A stretch of DNA of 64,000 bases from Leptasterias polaris (GCA_037783415.1 JAZGTN010000022.1:1860001-1924000); one strand, 5' to 3'. Positions 26,901 through 41,900 are shown, counted from the stretch's first letter. A program made the numbers and translations. Notes: generated by a model from the letters alone, not told the origin.

Positions 26901-29900
26901 TCACATAATTTCATGAAATTTTCACATGATGGTCAGATCACGGAGTACAGGTTAAATGGTGTATTTAACGGTCACATAGGATGGAAATATTATTGTTTTC
27001 TCATTTTCCACAAACCAGTGACGTAATACATTTTATAGCCTGTCATTGCCGAGTGGTCTAGTGCACGGACTCAACTTCTGGTGGCTAAAGTCATCGGAGT
27101 GTATAGGTTCAAATCCCGGTCATGACACTTGTGTCATTGAGCAAGATGCTTTAATTGATGCCCTTCAATCAGGAATATGGGTTCCTGTGAGGGTAGAGGT
27201 ATACCGGTATATTGTGTTTGAAAAAAAGTCTTCAGAGCGCCACGGCAGCCCAGGGCTGTATACTTCCCACAGTGAACTGAGAAAAATTGTTTTTGCCAAA
27301 AAATGGTCAGATGGACACTGATGCCACGAGCTATTGTGAAAATGCGCTACATAAGAACTAGTTGTTATTATTTACTTATTTTCCCATATTTTCCCTTTGT
27401 ACGGATCCGCCACGTGTGTAGAGCCTTGACTTCAAGCTTCATTCGTATTGTATTTATGTATCTGTTTGAATGAAAAGGTCATTACGTTACGTGATAATAA
27501 TGTCTCTACTCATGACACTGCTGTTCCCAATTCGAGGCTCTACACGCAAATGGCTGACCGTGCAAGAAGCGACTGGACTCAGAAATGCACAGTGCTTATA
27601 ATATCACACATCCGCATAGAGTAAAATATACATTAAACAACAATAAATTATATATTTTTAAAAGTTCGCATATAACACTTAAACCTGTCATTATCTTGCC
27701 ACCATGGATCCAATCAGATTATACAAGATCAGGGATGTAACCATTAAGAGCTAAGCGCTTTAATTGCAAGCAGGTTTTTAACACCAGTGTTCTTTTTTTT
27801 CTTCCAATACAGCTTGGGGTGGAGACCCACACAATTAGATGCGGATTAGCAGCAGGTGCTAATAGGGTAATCCAGGGATAATGGGTGCCAGAACATGTAT
27901 ACTTGCATTGCCCTAAAAGTGGTTTATCGTGTCTAAAACTTGTCAGGTTGTTATTATAGTTACATCATAAAGGAACTGTTCTTCTCTGCTTGTGATCCTG
28001 CATTATTTTTAATTTTTTTAATGGTATCCAACAAGGGTGATGTGAAGATGTTCGTCTTTGAATAGTTATAAGATTAACATGGTTTCAAACAGGTCAGGGC
28101 CGAATTAAGTAAATTCACATGTTCTGCGGGCCCTCAAACCAGTGTTCCGTAGGCCCAAGGCACCAGCGTTCCGTACGCCCTACAGGAACCAGCGTTCCGT
28201 AAGCCTTACAGGTAGTAGTGTAGGCCCAAATAAACCATTGTTTCTTAGGCCCAAAACACCAGCGTTCAGTATGCCTTATAGGCAGCAGTTTTCTGTAGAC
28301 CCAATATCACCATGTGTTCCGTAGGCACTGGCACCAGTGTTCCGTAGGCCCTATACCAGTGTTCCGTATAGGCCATAGGCTCCAGTGTTCCGTGGGCCCT
28401 AAATACCAGTGTTCCGTAGGCCCTATAGGCTCCAGTGTTCCGTAGGCCCTAGGCACCAATGCTCCGCAGACCATCAGCCCCAGCGGCTAATTTCATGACT
28501 ATTAAGCTCTTAGTGACAATCGGAGGTTCGATGTCAGCTTTTTAGTCTGAAGCTTTCCCGTTTTTTATTTTAATTTTTTTTTAAATCGCGAGTAGAGTAC
28601 TTTCTCTGTTGCATTTTTTGATAAATTTTTTCATATCGGTCCCAGTTTCGAAGGCCCCCAAAAACACAAACCTTTTTTCATTGTTTTCACAAAATTGAAT
28701 TCAATGGTATGTTCACAGAATGGTTGGATGGCGTGTTTATGGGACAGGATGGAAATTGCGTTACTCTTTCGAAAACCAAAGGTGAAAATTCATAATAATA
28801 TATCTTATCTTTTGACTAGCTTTCCAAACAGATTCAACAGCTTGCAAATTATCAATGCCAGCCATTAATCTAATTTTATCAAAACCTGTAGATTCTACAT
28901 TATAATTAGTCTGCACCCCAATGAATAAAATAATAATAATGAAATAAAATAGCATAAGGAAAGCGAACAAATAAATAAATAACAATTGAAATAACAACAA
29001 TACATTTATCAGAAAATAAATGATTAGAGGCATTTTAAAACTAAACTAAAGAAGTGAGAATAGAATGGTGATTTTTTCAAATCCCTGTATCTGATTTGTG
29101 TATCCCTCGTTAGTTTAAGTAACAAAATGGTTGTGTTATAAAAACTCAGGGGTTCATTGTTCACATGATCCCCCCTCGAGTCAATGTAAGTTTGAAACTA
29201 ACTAGGTTCCGTTTTTTAACAAAAGGTAAAACTAAGGACAACAAGTGTACGTGTACGACACTCATCTATATTGCCATTGTTGGGGCACTTTGAACACAGA
29301 CGGAGTGTTTCCTAATTATCTGAAATGCTCAAGGTAAGCCTTGGCTCCCCCAAAAAAAAAAATATATAATAATAATAATCGTGGACGTTTTTCTGGAGTT
29401 TAGTCTTCTTTTCCTCCCTTCCAGTTACAGGAGTTTAAGCCCCAGGCTCCCTATGCAGTGAATAAAAGCTTCGGTATGTCACATCTTGACAAATACGGTT
29501 GGATCAAGCCGCATCCTGCCATCCTCCTTTATGCATCCCGCACAATGCATCAGGTAGGTATTGATAATTTCAGTCCGTCTACAAACAAACAAGTATTAAC
29601 GGAGTGCAGTGGATGATAAGAATGGAGGTGATTAATCGAGACACAAACCCACCCTCGGTACATAACCCCTATTTGGCCAAATATAAAATAAATAACATGT
29701 TGCTCGTCCGGACTTTTTAAAAAGTTGGTGAGGGAGGTCCTTGTTATTTGTTATTTTCAAATTTTTTGTTATTTTTTTCAAGATGGCCACCATGTCTAAG
29801 ATGGCCGCAATATCGTATTTGAAGATGGTTTTATGGTTTTATGAGCATGTTCTGTATGTCCTCAAATTCTGTTTAAAGTTGCCATGTGTGTTTCTGTGTC

Positions 29901-30191
29901 CATTTCGATACATATTGTTATTCTTTCCAAGAGTTCTTCTTGCTTTTGCTCCAAAATTATTCTGTGTATGTGTGGCATCAGGTCCTGGTGCAAAGATCTC
30001 GTTCCAAAAAGAACTGAGGCATGCAAACGTGAATGGCAAAAAGTTTTGTCTCACGATTGCGTTTTTTGTAGGCCTACATGCAAGAAAGAAAATGAAATTG
30101 CTCAATAAAAACGAAGGATACATTTGAAATAGCTCTCAATAATCTATATGTAAATTGATTTCAAAGATTTTTTTATATATATTTTTTTTTT

Positions 30192-30228
<37 letters not shown>

Positions 30229-33200
30229 AAATAACAAAAAATTCGATGCGGCCTCCAAAATCGGAGCGGGCGGGGAAGAGCAACATGTTATTTCTTTTAC
30301 TTGGCCTAATATACAGTTTCTTTTTTTCTTCTTCTTCTTTTCATCAATCGACTGGTGTGTTTTTTAAACCTCCTTGCTTGGAACCATGATTGTTGTTCCC
30401 CGGCGTGTTATCAGCTTGAGTTGGTTCACAATCTTATTAATATGCACTTATGCCCTGAGGGCGGCATTCATTCAATGTAACTTCTCTCATGCCTAAAGAA
30501 AAATCCATCCTCCCTTACTTCTTCTTAACTTGAATAGTATAATGAGGTGGCCATACACGTACAGGTAAACACAGCGCTAATTCTGGATGTGCCTGCAAGG
30601 CTTAAAAAGACAAACTCTCCACTTCTCACCTGATGATATAAAAAGAAACCCATCAGAAAGTGGTCTCTGTACCATCAAAGGAATCTATCATGTTGAAATT
30701 AAGAACATGCGGTGGGTAGGGGGGCTGATGCATTTAATTATATACAAGACGGGGTGTTTGTCTGTACTTACGGTCTGCCGTGAGAAAGGGGGACAAAGGC
30801 ACCAGGGTGAACCATTCTCGAAGCACGGAAACTATTAGCCAAACAACACTCTTTATAGCACTTTATCCCCCTCCGTATTGGTTTTCAGATTAAAGATCGG
30901 CACAGGCCCTCATTCCCCGATAAAAGAACCACTTTCATTTGCAACATGTAACCACCTCCTACCTATACAGAAAACTGAAGTGGCAACTCTTGCAACAAAC
31001 GACAAACATAAATTTATCCAGTGGCTATAAAGGCGATCCGCCAGCCCACCAGGTATTTTTTCTGTTTTCTTTTTTTCTTATTGACGGGGATTTTAGATGA
31101 ATAAGCAGGTGGCTGTCAGATTCTGTTCTCATCAACTGTGATAACATCCTCTCATTCAAGGGTTTTCTTTCCCATTTTTTTTTTTTTTTTTTTTTCGGAA
31201 TATAAAAGCCGACACATTTGTGATCTCGAGGTGGGTTTTTTCGAGCTAGCGGAAGACGTCAACTTTGTCCTGCACCGCCTTGAGTGGATGGGTGGATGAA
31301 GTGACGCAAGTTAAACGGGAGGCGGTATGTTATTGCTAGGAGGTCACCTTGTTTGTCTGCAGAAAACAACCTGTTTTTATAGTGTGGATACACAGGTGTA
31401 TATGCGCTGTGGACACGTGGACATATACAACAATGGAAACTAAACTAAAAGTTTCAATCAATGAATACTGAGGTTGATAACAATCAAATGAAATGATCCC
31501 CTCAGGCACGAATCGCCCCCCCCCCCCCCCCACCCTTTTGTGTTAAATTTTAGAGTCAGAGCCAGTTTGTTGTACTCCGCCATGCAAGACATAGAGCCGC
31601 CCCAAAACAAATTAATATTAATAATTATTATTATCCAGATCCTAAAAACTGGTAGTCAATTATGAACTCCTTGTGCAGAATTTTGTGGGCTTATTTTATC
31701 GTTAATCATACCTTCTTTATATATATTTTTTCAGATAAAATAGCTATAGTGTGCTAGACACCCAACCCAAGAACCCCTTTTTCGGATCCAAAAAACAGGC
31801 AATCAATAATGAAATTTTATGAGTAGAATGGCATGGACTTATGTTATTGTCAACCCCACCCGGAGGAAAGAATTATCCCCACGCTAGCAAAACAAAAAAA
31901 ATTAATACTGAATTTCCTTCATACAGATTAAGTATAATTTTCGGATACGATAATCTTTGCAAGCGCGTGCACATTTATCACACGTGTGTGCACTGGCTCG
32001 CAAACTGGGCTTTCAAACGAAACGGAGTGGTTTGCACAACAAATTGTTTTGGCTAGAGTAGTTGTTTTTTCCTGCAACTCAGTTTGCCACTTTGTTTCTA
32101 AAACTCTTAAACCTATAAATAATACAATAAATTAATTCAAAATTGTGAAAACAATGCAGGTCATCATACACAAAACACTACCTCCATCCCTTTAAAAGGC
32201 AGTTTTAATAATGAAGAAAAAAGGGTGATTCTTCGCTGAATTGAAACTTGTTTATTTTCACCCCCCCCCCCCCCCCCCAAACAAAAAAAAATCCTCTTAT
32301 TTCTAGTATATATCCGTGCGCCTTGAAGTCACATTGGAAGTTCTCACTTATCTCTATTCATTTTTTATTTGATCTATAATAATATACAGGTCAGGTAAGT
32401 ACTTAACAAGTGGGCATCTCTTCTTATAAGCACACGCAATTTACTTCCGCTCCCCACACGGACCGACCTTCAAAATGTCTTCGCTTCCAAGTCACTGCGC
32501 CGAGGACTAAATTGTACTCTTGTTATAACCGAGTGTAAATACAACAGCTCGTAAGTATGAATCTATCTTTGAGTTTTCAATTATGGATTGCTGTTAATGA
32601 GTCGCCTTCTCTTATTATTGATGGCATTATAACTCTTTCATGTCTTGTCATTACACATGATATTACACGAAGAGCATCCATCGGGGTTGGGTTTTTTTTT
32701 TCTTTCTTCTTCTTATTTCTTTTCTTTTCGGTCACATTATTCCGTGTCATGAGACTGCAGTTAATTAAGGGCACGACACGACCAGCAGATCAATACCACA
32801 TTCTATCAAAACAATTGAAATGATGTTCTAGTCATTAAGGATTACTATGTTTTGGCATCGTGCCAGTTTTTGATAGGCCTATCACTGTTTCTTTTTTTTC
32901 CTCAGTGACTTGGTGGAGGGGGGGGGGGGGGGGGGGGGAGGTGTAACAATCAATGTACAAAATAGTTCAAACGATACGAGCGAGGTAGTGGATTTTTTTA
33001 TCGAATTTTCACGGGAAACTGACCGTAAATCATTACATGTCCCTGTCTGTACAGTAGATTGTAACACTAACAGTACTTTGTTTAACCAATGTGTCAGCAA
33101 TTGCTTTTGAAACTCAAATTGTAATTTTTGTATATATTCATTTTAGTAGCCTTTTGTATTATACAAGATTGGTAAGGATACAAAGCTCACTGATTATGAA

Positions 33201-36200
33201 GTTATCATGAAATCATTTTTTCTGTGAGATATTTCCCACTGAAATGAAGTCCTACTCTACAAAACTGTATCTGAAAACCCCAAACAAAAACTGCAACAGC
33301 CGATTACGGTTATTACAACCCAAAATAAGGACAATACAGGCTGAAAATAGTTCATGCTTTTTACCATTTTCTCCTGACTCACACATTGGATTAAACCCAA
33401 ATTTTCACATGTTTGTTATTTTGATGTATTTTTATACTGTCTGCGATTATTTAATAGGCTTTCCCATAATACCTGTAATATTAGACGTTATAAAATCGTT
33501 CACATTTTCTCAAATGTTTAAAATCCAATTTCATAGTTTCTTTGTTTTGTGGTTTTTATTTCTGGGAGAGGTCTTTAATTGTTCAGGTCAATGCTTTCAC
33601 ATCAATTTGTTCTTTTCCGAGATGGCATCAAACATCAGCCATTAATTCTCAAGACGATTTCCACGCAAAATCAGAATGTGCTCTTTCTTTTCTCTAGTGT
33701 GTGTTTTGTGTATACCAATCGTGTTTAGCAGGTGGGTCTCATCAAGTGTGACTTAATATTATTAGTCAACTACAGTCACGAGTCATTTCCCATGGCAGGA
33801 GAAACCTTCCATCAATTGACGAAAACAAAAACTATAGATAAACAAACCTTTGAATAAAAAACAACAATGCGTGGCTATACTGTCTGGACAGTGTTGTTAA
33901 TCCAATTAACACTACTTAAGCCCTATACAGTCCCAACACCCAGCCTATAGAACACACCAGAATCCAATACTACGTCTCTGCGCTGGGCGGTGGTGGCTAG
34001 TCAGCCTGCCCTGGCCAGATAACAGAACAAAAATAAAAAACAAAGAAGAAGATGGAGGCCCCAGGCTAAAAAATAAATAAAAAAACATTTAAAAAAAAAA
34101 AAAAAAAAAAAAAACTTCCCGTTGCTAGCAAAAGAGACACATGTCAGCGAGGATTAATTCATAAAAATCAATCATTTCTGCAAAGCGGTAATTATTGTTG
34201 GTTTTTATGGGCTGGGTTCTCCGTTCAGTTATTTTATTGTTGAGCGTGGATGAATATTTTATGGTTTGCCTCTATGGTCTCCATCTGCTCAGACATTGAA
34301 GACTGCAACAATGATCGGGGATTAAATTACATTGATGCACTTGAAACACCGGTATTAAACAAATAACATGTTTATTTAATTCTTTACAAATAATTATCAT
34401 CTTGTTTTTATGATGCTCGGTTTCTCTTTACGTCATTTTAATTCTCTGTAATTATCATCATTAATGGGAATTTTTTATTTGTATACCCTGGACAATTTAT
34501 TAATGGACTGAAGAATAAGTTTACCTCTGTTTAATTGGTAGTCAAGCACAGTTGAAGAATGAAAACGTAAATTACTGAGTTGAAAGCCCAGCCATTATTT
34601 GTTTGTGTTTTTTGTTTGTCTTTGTTTGCAACTTTGATGTGAGCGGGGAAAATTTGACTAGAATTAGTTTTGAACTTGTGACCTCCGGATTGACGTGCCG
34701 GCGCTCTATAAATGTTTCGGTCTCCCTAATTTGTCAATAATTCATTTGTTCGGGGGAGGCCAATCGTCGGCACATTTATCCGGAGGCGAGGTCGCAGGTT
34801 CAAATCCCGTTCTAGTTACTTTTTCTTTGCTCACCCATCAATTCAGTCCTATATATCCAGACCGTCCACCGTGACACTTTAAACAGGGCACCAACGAGAC
34901 CATCCAGCCAAGGTATTAATATCTCAATTTTCACAGTTTTGGCAAAAACGCCATTCTTTTATTCTGAGAGCTCCGAGTTTATAAAAAGAAAAAGCATTTG
35001 TTGTGCAGCCTGGCCTTGGTGAAAGCGCACCCTCAATCTAAATGAGAGTTAAATTAAGCATACAACCCACTCTTATCATAAAAAATAACTTGTGGCATAT
35101 TGGAGTGGGACCATATTTTATTAAACAACCGTTGTTTATTATCTGCATCAATAATTTGCAGGTTGAGTTTTTTTATACAGGGCTGGAATTTAATCCTTGA
35201 GAGGGCAAGGCCATTTTCAATTTGCGAAAGGCACTCTCCATTAGAAATTCTTAAAGTGTACATGAAACTTTTGATGGGGCACCAAGACCAAGACATGGGC
35301 AACAGAGAACATGGCCTCCGTGGCTGTAGTATGTTTCCAAGTCTGCATATATACTTTGATCAGTTTGTCCACAGTGGGTAGTTAACTCAGCTTTTCTTCG
35401 TGCTCAGTTCGTTTGTGATTACATTCATTTGAACGTGTAAGTAACTTGAACAAACCCAAAATGATTTTAGTTGACATGAAAAGTTGACATGCAGTACAGA
35501 CTGGATGAAGGTCAACACCCAGATAATTTCATCATATTTGTGATTCCCACTATCACAAACTTAATGTGTGGGGAAATGTACAAGAAACGCGGTCATTAGA
35601 GTGTGGGCTCGAATCCCGGTCGTGAACTTGTGATCTTGGGCATGGTACTTGACTATAATGAGTGTTTACCATCACCAAGAATTAAATGGGTACCTACAAG
35701 GGTAGAGACTGTTGATGTGAATGATTAGCAAACCCGTGCGCCCATATTTTGGCTACCGGTACTGCACACTCCAAAGGAGCTGAGTTGAGTTTGTTTCAGG
35801 AATGCATAAGGCCAATGACCAGTAGCACTAGTGAAAGGCGCTTTATTACAATGTTCAAAAGCCTTAAAACTAATTCTTATTGGTAATGTTATTAATTATG
35901 TCCTTATTATTATTATTATCACTATTATTAACTAGCTGCTTTTTATGGTGAGGCAGAGAAGGGAAATACTTGATATAAATTGGCATACAGCCAGAGTATG
36001 TCATGAGAAAGACATTTGGCTAAATTAAATAGGGCCAGCGCAGATTTGTCATTTGAAAGAATAATTAGTAGAATGACAAGCAATTTTCAAAACTGTCGAA
36101 ATGGCTGCCATTTCTTGTTATTCTGACCTATATTTTTTCAAAGGGCATATCTGCGAATAGATGTCTCTATTTATAGCCAGATATATTTCTCTCTGCATAG

Positions 36201-38904
36201 TCTGACTGTGTGCCAAATTCCATACACTTGTCTCATCAAAGACACAATCCCATCGATACCTGTCGATATATTATACAAAATTCAGAAACATATATCCACG
36301 GGGAGGGCAACAACATGAACAATGAAACATAAAATCATAAGCGGAAATGTTCACAATATGGTAACAATGGTTATCAATAATTGCTCAAAGTTGTTAAACA
36401 TTATAATTGAATGCCAAAGATTTGCCTCACTCAGTCTTCAAGAAGACTGTTCTCTGATGTTACCGGGTATTTTTATTGACAGATAATTACACAATATTTC
36501 CAGAAGTAGAAATTAACTATTTCATCTTCTGCCTGCCACCAGTTCTGCTGACGATCATGATGTCATAAAATATTATTACATTTTGTATCATTCAATATAT
36601 ATTTTTTTTTTTACCTTTGAGTCATAAATAAATTCAACCCCATTAAAAATTAATATTGGTTTGATGGATAGTTAAACATATCCTTTGTTCGGCTGGTTTG
36701 GAAACAACTTTTTTACGATTGCGTAGGCATTGGCTTATCTTGATTTTGCAAAGTGTGGTAACTAGACATTTAACAACTCATTCGTGTTATCTGGTTATTG
36801 TGAAATCTAATTAGCCTAAATGTATTCTTAAAATATCCACAGCAAAGATGCCAAATTATAATCAATTCGCAACCATTATTCCTGGGATATATATAGCCTT
36901 CCACGAAATCCTACAAAGCACCCTGCGTTTTGGGACTTCATAGACCCTCTTTCATTGGCCGCCATCGCTGAGATCAAACAATGGAAATGTGCGCGCGCGA
37001 TGCACAACGTTCAACTCTCAGCCAATCATAGTTCTTCACTTACCTCAGAGTGTGCGTTTTGTAAGCTTGTGACAGCATTTTTATGCAAGGGGTCTATAAT
37101 TATGCACGTGTACACATTACCGTAACGCGTTTACTGGTTGTTAAATTTAAGTTGATTTGCAAAGCACTCCTCGAGACTATAGCAAAAGTTACCTTCCAAG
37201 AATGGAATATTTTAATATTCTTGAACTAAAGAAGTCCCCCCTCCCCCTCCCCCCCCCCCGAATTCGGAATTCAAAGAATATTATTTGGTTTTACACCGAT
37301 ACTCGGTACTTTCCCAAGTTCTTAAAACAAAAAATTCACAGGCATATTAACCAGTGGGATTCAAACCCAAGACCCTTGACACTCTAGAGAAAATGTCTTA
37401 CCACAAGACCATCAATATTGACTGGTAGCTTGAGGCAGTTCGAATTCTATATTTTAGCAGCGGTTATTACAAAAATTTATTATCAAATTTAACATCAATT
37501 AAACAGTTTTAAGAGGTTCAAAAACAAATAGCACAGCAAAGTAGGCCTAGATATCATCAAACGGACCGCAAACCAATAGACATTGACACCTCACCGAGCA
37601 ATACATCAAAGCCTTTATAATAATCATGTTGCTTTTAAACGTTATATTTCTTAAATGGTGCTATTTTTGGATGTGGTATCAGCGAAAACATGTAAGGGGG
37701 ATTTTCACTATTTTTTCTCGTAACTCTAATTACCGATGATGCCCATATCTTCACAGGTTTATTGTTTCATGTACAATGTTGGGTCACATCAAGTGTGGAT
37801 AGGCCTGCTGGTTTTTGAGAATTACCATTGTTGTACATGTGCTTTAATCTCACCTTATACTGGCGTTTTGTATAGATACAAAACGGTGGCCAATGATACT
37901 TGTGATACATACAAAATAACAATGCGCCCTAGTAATGGCATAGGACTTTCGATTAGCTTCTAATACAACAATAAAATCAAACCACTTTAATACGTCTTCT
38001 TACGTTAAATATATACATCCCCTATGTACTTTTGTGTAAGACTTTATTTTGTTACTTGTTTTGTAGATACAAAGTCACGAAACATGACTTGAGAATTCAG
38101 AAACATGATTTAAAATGATAACAATAAGGGACAATTTATCCAGTCAGTTTGGTTATCTTTCAAAACAACAAGGTGAAATTTCAAACTTACCACGTTTCTG
38201 CATGAATGAAAATAGCTCATCCAGGAAGTCTTTTCTTTTGGGATCATCAGATAGCTCGTACAACTGGAATACAAAATTACCACACACTAAGTATTAATTA
38301 TTTCTGGTACTGAGATGAAGTGATCATAAATAGTGCATTGAAGTTGCATATTATGAAGACACCTGTGTGGAGAAGATGATGATGAAAGGGTCATGTTTTT
38401 AGATGCGGCAGAAGAGCTTTCATGTGAAAACTCACCTATTCAGACAGTGGCATATAGCAAGAACTTGTTCAAGAGGAGTGAGAGATGGTGTTACCACGAA
38501 GAAAACAAAGATTGAGGTAAACACCAATAAAGCACAGCTGTGTTGCTGAGGTAAATCGTATGCCACCTATATTATTAGGGTGTCATGGCCGAGAGCATCG
38601 GATTCAAGTTCTGGTGGTTTAGTCATCAGGGTGTGGGTTCGAGTCCCGGTCATGACGATTGTGTCCTTGAGCAAGACACTTTGCTATAATTGCTTCTCTT
38701 CACCCAGGGGTATAAATGGGTACCTGCAAGGGTAGAGGTTGATATTGTGCTTGAAAAAGCGTTCGGAGCGCCACGGCAGCCCAGGGCTGTATACTCCCCA
38801 GGGAGCTGAGAAAGATTAAAGGAATGTTATTGGCCCAATGACCAGGGCACTAATGTAAAGCGCGCTGATATGTTATTGTAAAATGCGCTATATTATAAGA
38901 GCTA

Positions 38905-38940
<36 letters not shown>

Positions 38941-41900
38941 TGTTAAAAGCATGCAAATATAAGTGCACGTGGAATGTGGAGAGAAAAAACACTATTTCAC
39001 CGTTGGGTATCACCAGTGGCGTACAGAGGGGGAAGCAAGCCCCCTCCCCAAATCACATCGGGAAAAATGCACAAATGAATGGTTCAAAGCCTTATTCCCC
39101 ATCCCTCCAAGCCCCCGCTTCCAAAACCACCCTCCACCCCAAATCGACATGTCTGGTTGCGCCACTGTGGGTATTACAATGTATCTCCCAACCTCACTCC
39201 CAGGATTAGGAAGCTCTGCCAACCCAGCTCGCCATATCTTAAGCTGTCATTCTCACAACTACGTAATAGACCAAGGATGTAAGATTGGATTCCAGCCTCT
39301 TTGTTTTAACAATATGCTGCATAATAAATAGCGAGAAAGCCGTGGGAGTAGACCTTTATCATTGTACGTACAACTTGTTTTTCTTTGGGCTATCAAGAAA
39401 AACATGACACCCAAACCGAGGCTGGAGAGGGACAAACAGTCTTGTCCCTTATTTGTTCAATAAACTTAGAAGAAAAGAAAACATTCCTGATTACCGTTGA
39501 ATAACAAAGCTTTAAAGTCGTACATTACTGGGAAATCGTCGTCGGGTCCTAGCAATGACTGAGCGTCCATTCAACCTGATACCGTCCAATGTGTAGATAT
39601 TACATTTGATCAAAATTTAATTTGTCACAAACAGGCAGAGCTAATTAGCGCAATTTGAGAACTGTGATCTTGTTAATTAATAGCGAGTCAGGGACAATTA
39701 ATAGCGCAAGGGCATTCATCAGTTCTCTCATTATGGGATAGTGTGTACACGCAGAGGTGAGGACACTGGCGATTCTAAAGACTAGTTCCTGTTACGTGCA
39801 TGGCTCCAAGTGTCAGAGGACCCCCCCCCCCCCCTTTGTTTGTGGTGTCCCCGTTTTGAACATTTTTAAATCAATGATGGAATTCTCCATTTATTTAGCA
39901 AAGATTGATACAAGATCAACGAAGATTGAGATTTAGTCAATATTTCCCCGTTTTACAAAATCATGTATTAGTATACAAATGGTGCATCCACCGGATTGAG
40001 CTATTAGAGGACATCTAACTGCTTCATTTCCATTGTTGATAAACAAAGTGCGCCGGTTGGCATGTACGGCCGAATGTTAGCAAAGCATTCAATCGTGTTA
40101 AAATAAAATGTGACCAAATTCAACATTTTCTGCAAAGATTCATGAACTGAAATACCTTCCATGATTGGTTGATTTATTTCCAACAAATTCAACACTGTTT
40201 TTGAATATTTGTGTAACATTGCTACAAACTATGGCTATCTGTTTTTGATTTGCAGTTATGGCTTTCCACAGTTTTCCAACCTCGGTTGGCAAAAACTTGG
40301 GCTGTGACGTTGCAATAGAAAGGTCTATACTCGAGAAACTCTTTCTATAAATCAAATCATGACTGTGACGTTCCCGTGGTAACGCTCAAAATGGCGGTTT
40401 AAACATTTTGTAAGCCACCTAAATTGATATGTTGGTGGGGCTTTTTTGTCAGCTTGTCACATTTGTACTGTGGCTCAAAAAGAATGTTACAGCCAAAGGT
40501 GGCCTTGGAATTAGTAAGACTATAATAATAGCTCCGTATTCCAGTGGTGCAACCATAAACAACACTTTGGAGGGGGCGGAGAAACAAATTGTTGGCTTTA
40601 AAGGGGTAGGGATTTTACCAATAAAAACAGGCCTCACACGCCCCCCCCCCCCCCAACACTCCTCGCCCCTCGTGCACCACTGCCTCAACCATCAAAAGAT
40701 CTGAAGCTGAATGCTTGGAATTTAACATCAAAAGCATGTTTAGGAAACCACGGGTAAGCATTATTATAGCCAGGGGGTTTTCTCTGCGTCTTTTAGAAAC
40801 TGTTTTTGATTCGTGCACACTTTGTTATTTGTCGTTTTACGTGTACCACAAATGTTGAATGTGAACGGTGTGGACACACTCTGTTTGATGGCAGCAAATT
40901 TGGACACTCTAATCCAAGATTCCGGTAAATACGTTTCGTATAAGGCCCTTTAAATCCCAGTTGCTGTTTTCGTTGTATTCCTACTTAAGTACCAAATTAT
41001 GTTATTGGTTATAAATTTGTCAATCATTCCAAGCCTTCAATCAATTTTTAATCACTGCAGCTGTAAGTGTGACGCTATTCACACCGGGGCATTGCTGCAG
41101 ATCAATTATGAACAACAGTTTGTATTCAGCTTTGATAAATAATAATTCAGAACATCTCACGTGGGGGAGGGGGGTCCTTCGGCCACGAATGCTTCATGAA
41201 TAATTTTCTATCTGATTAAGACATGTAGAAATAAACACCCCAATTCATGGTTTTGTGATGGAAACCGCTTTCTGTGCAATCCTCAGATTGAAGTACAAAC
41301 GACCATGACCCCAGTGGCGTAACTACTATAAGAGGGGGCAGCCATGTCTGTGCGCCCCCCCCCCCCCCCTCTCGTATACCCACAATCTGGACTTTTGAGA
41401 TTAAAAATTACGAGAGTAAAATGTTACCATTTATAGAAGCTGTGATTATGATAACTTCAATGTTTTGAGAACTATTTTTCAATTTACACGCAAACAATGT
41501 ATTTGTTTTTACACTGACGTAAGACTATCTTTAAAAAAAATAGTGAATGGCACAACAAAAGAGCGCTGAAAATGGGGTTTATTAAAGATAAATACAAATG
41601 GAATTTACATTGTATAGGTATGGCAAGAAGTGCCCCCCCCCCTAGAAAAAAATGGTGCACCCCTTGTGCGCCCCCCAAAAAAAAAAAATAATAATAATAA
41701 TAATAATGTTACCATAGTTTCGGAGCTGACAACACTACGGAGAGTACCAACAAAACTTAACTTGTTATTGTCAATTATGTCAAGACAATGTTAAATTACA
41801 TTCAAAACAGGGTATGCTGTCCACATAATTTGTTGTCATAATGATTGTTTTAATTGATGAATTTCCAAGCATGATGGCACTTTTTAATTTCAAGTACATG

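Larger units (their letters stand above)
16681..38190 (-). other. dead ringer intron 3 (21.5 kb)
   Basis: Donor GTAAGT, acceptor CTGCAG. It separates residues 280 and 281 of the ARID. It carries the TACTCG satellite, an (AATA/AATC)-rich stretch at about 20840-21095, SINEs at 27.0 and 35.6 kb, repeats at 22.5, 25.2, 33.2 and 35.2 kb, a perfect hairpin at 26.4 kb, a minisatellite at 28.1 kb, the smaller Harbinger-like element, an exon-like segment on the plus strand at 29425-29553, and candidate enhancers near 24.2, 27.8 and 34.3 kb. Confidence 0.85.

Noticed and set aside
27041..27120. Functional tRNA gene
   Set aside because: A/B-box-like motifs are present, but the acceptor stem does not fold and the sequence continues into a SINE body shared with 38581-38940.
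29741..30127. 128-codon plus-strand frame
   Set aside because: Lies inside the smaller Harbinger-like element, with a Phe/Lys-rich low-complexity start and no transposase motifs.
38581..38660. Functional tRNA gene
   Set aside because: Head of a full-length SINE with a characteristic body and (ATT)n tail.
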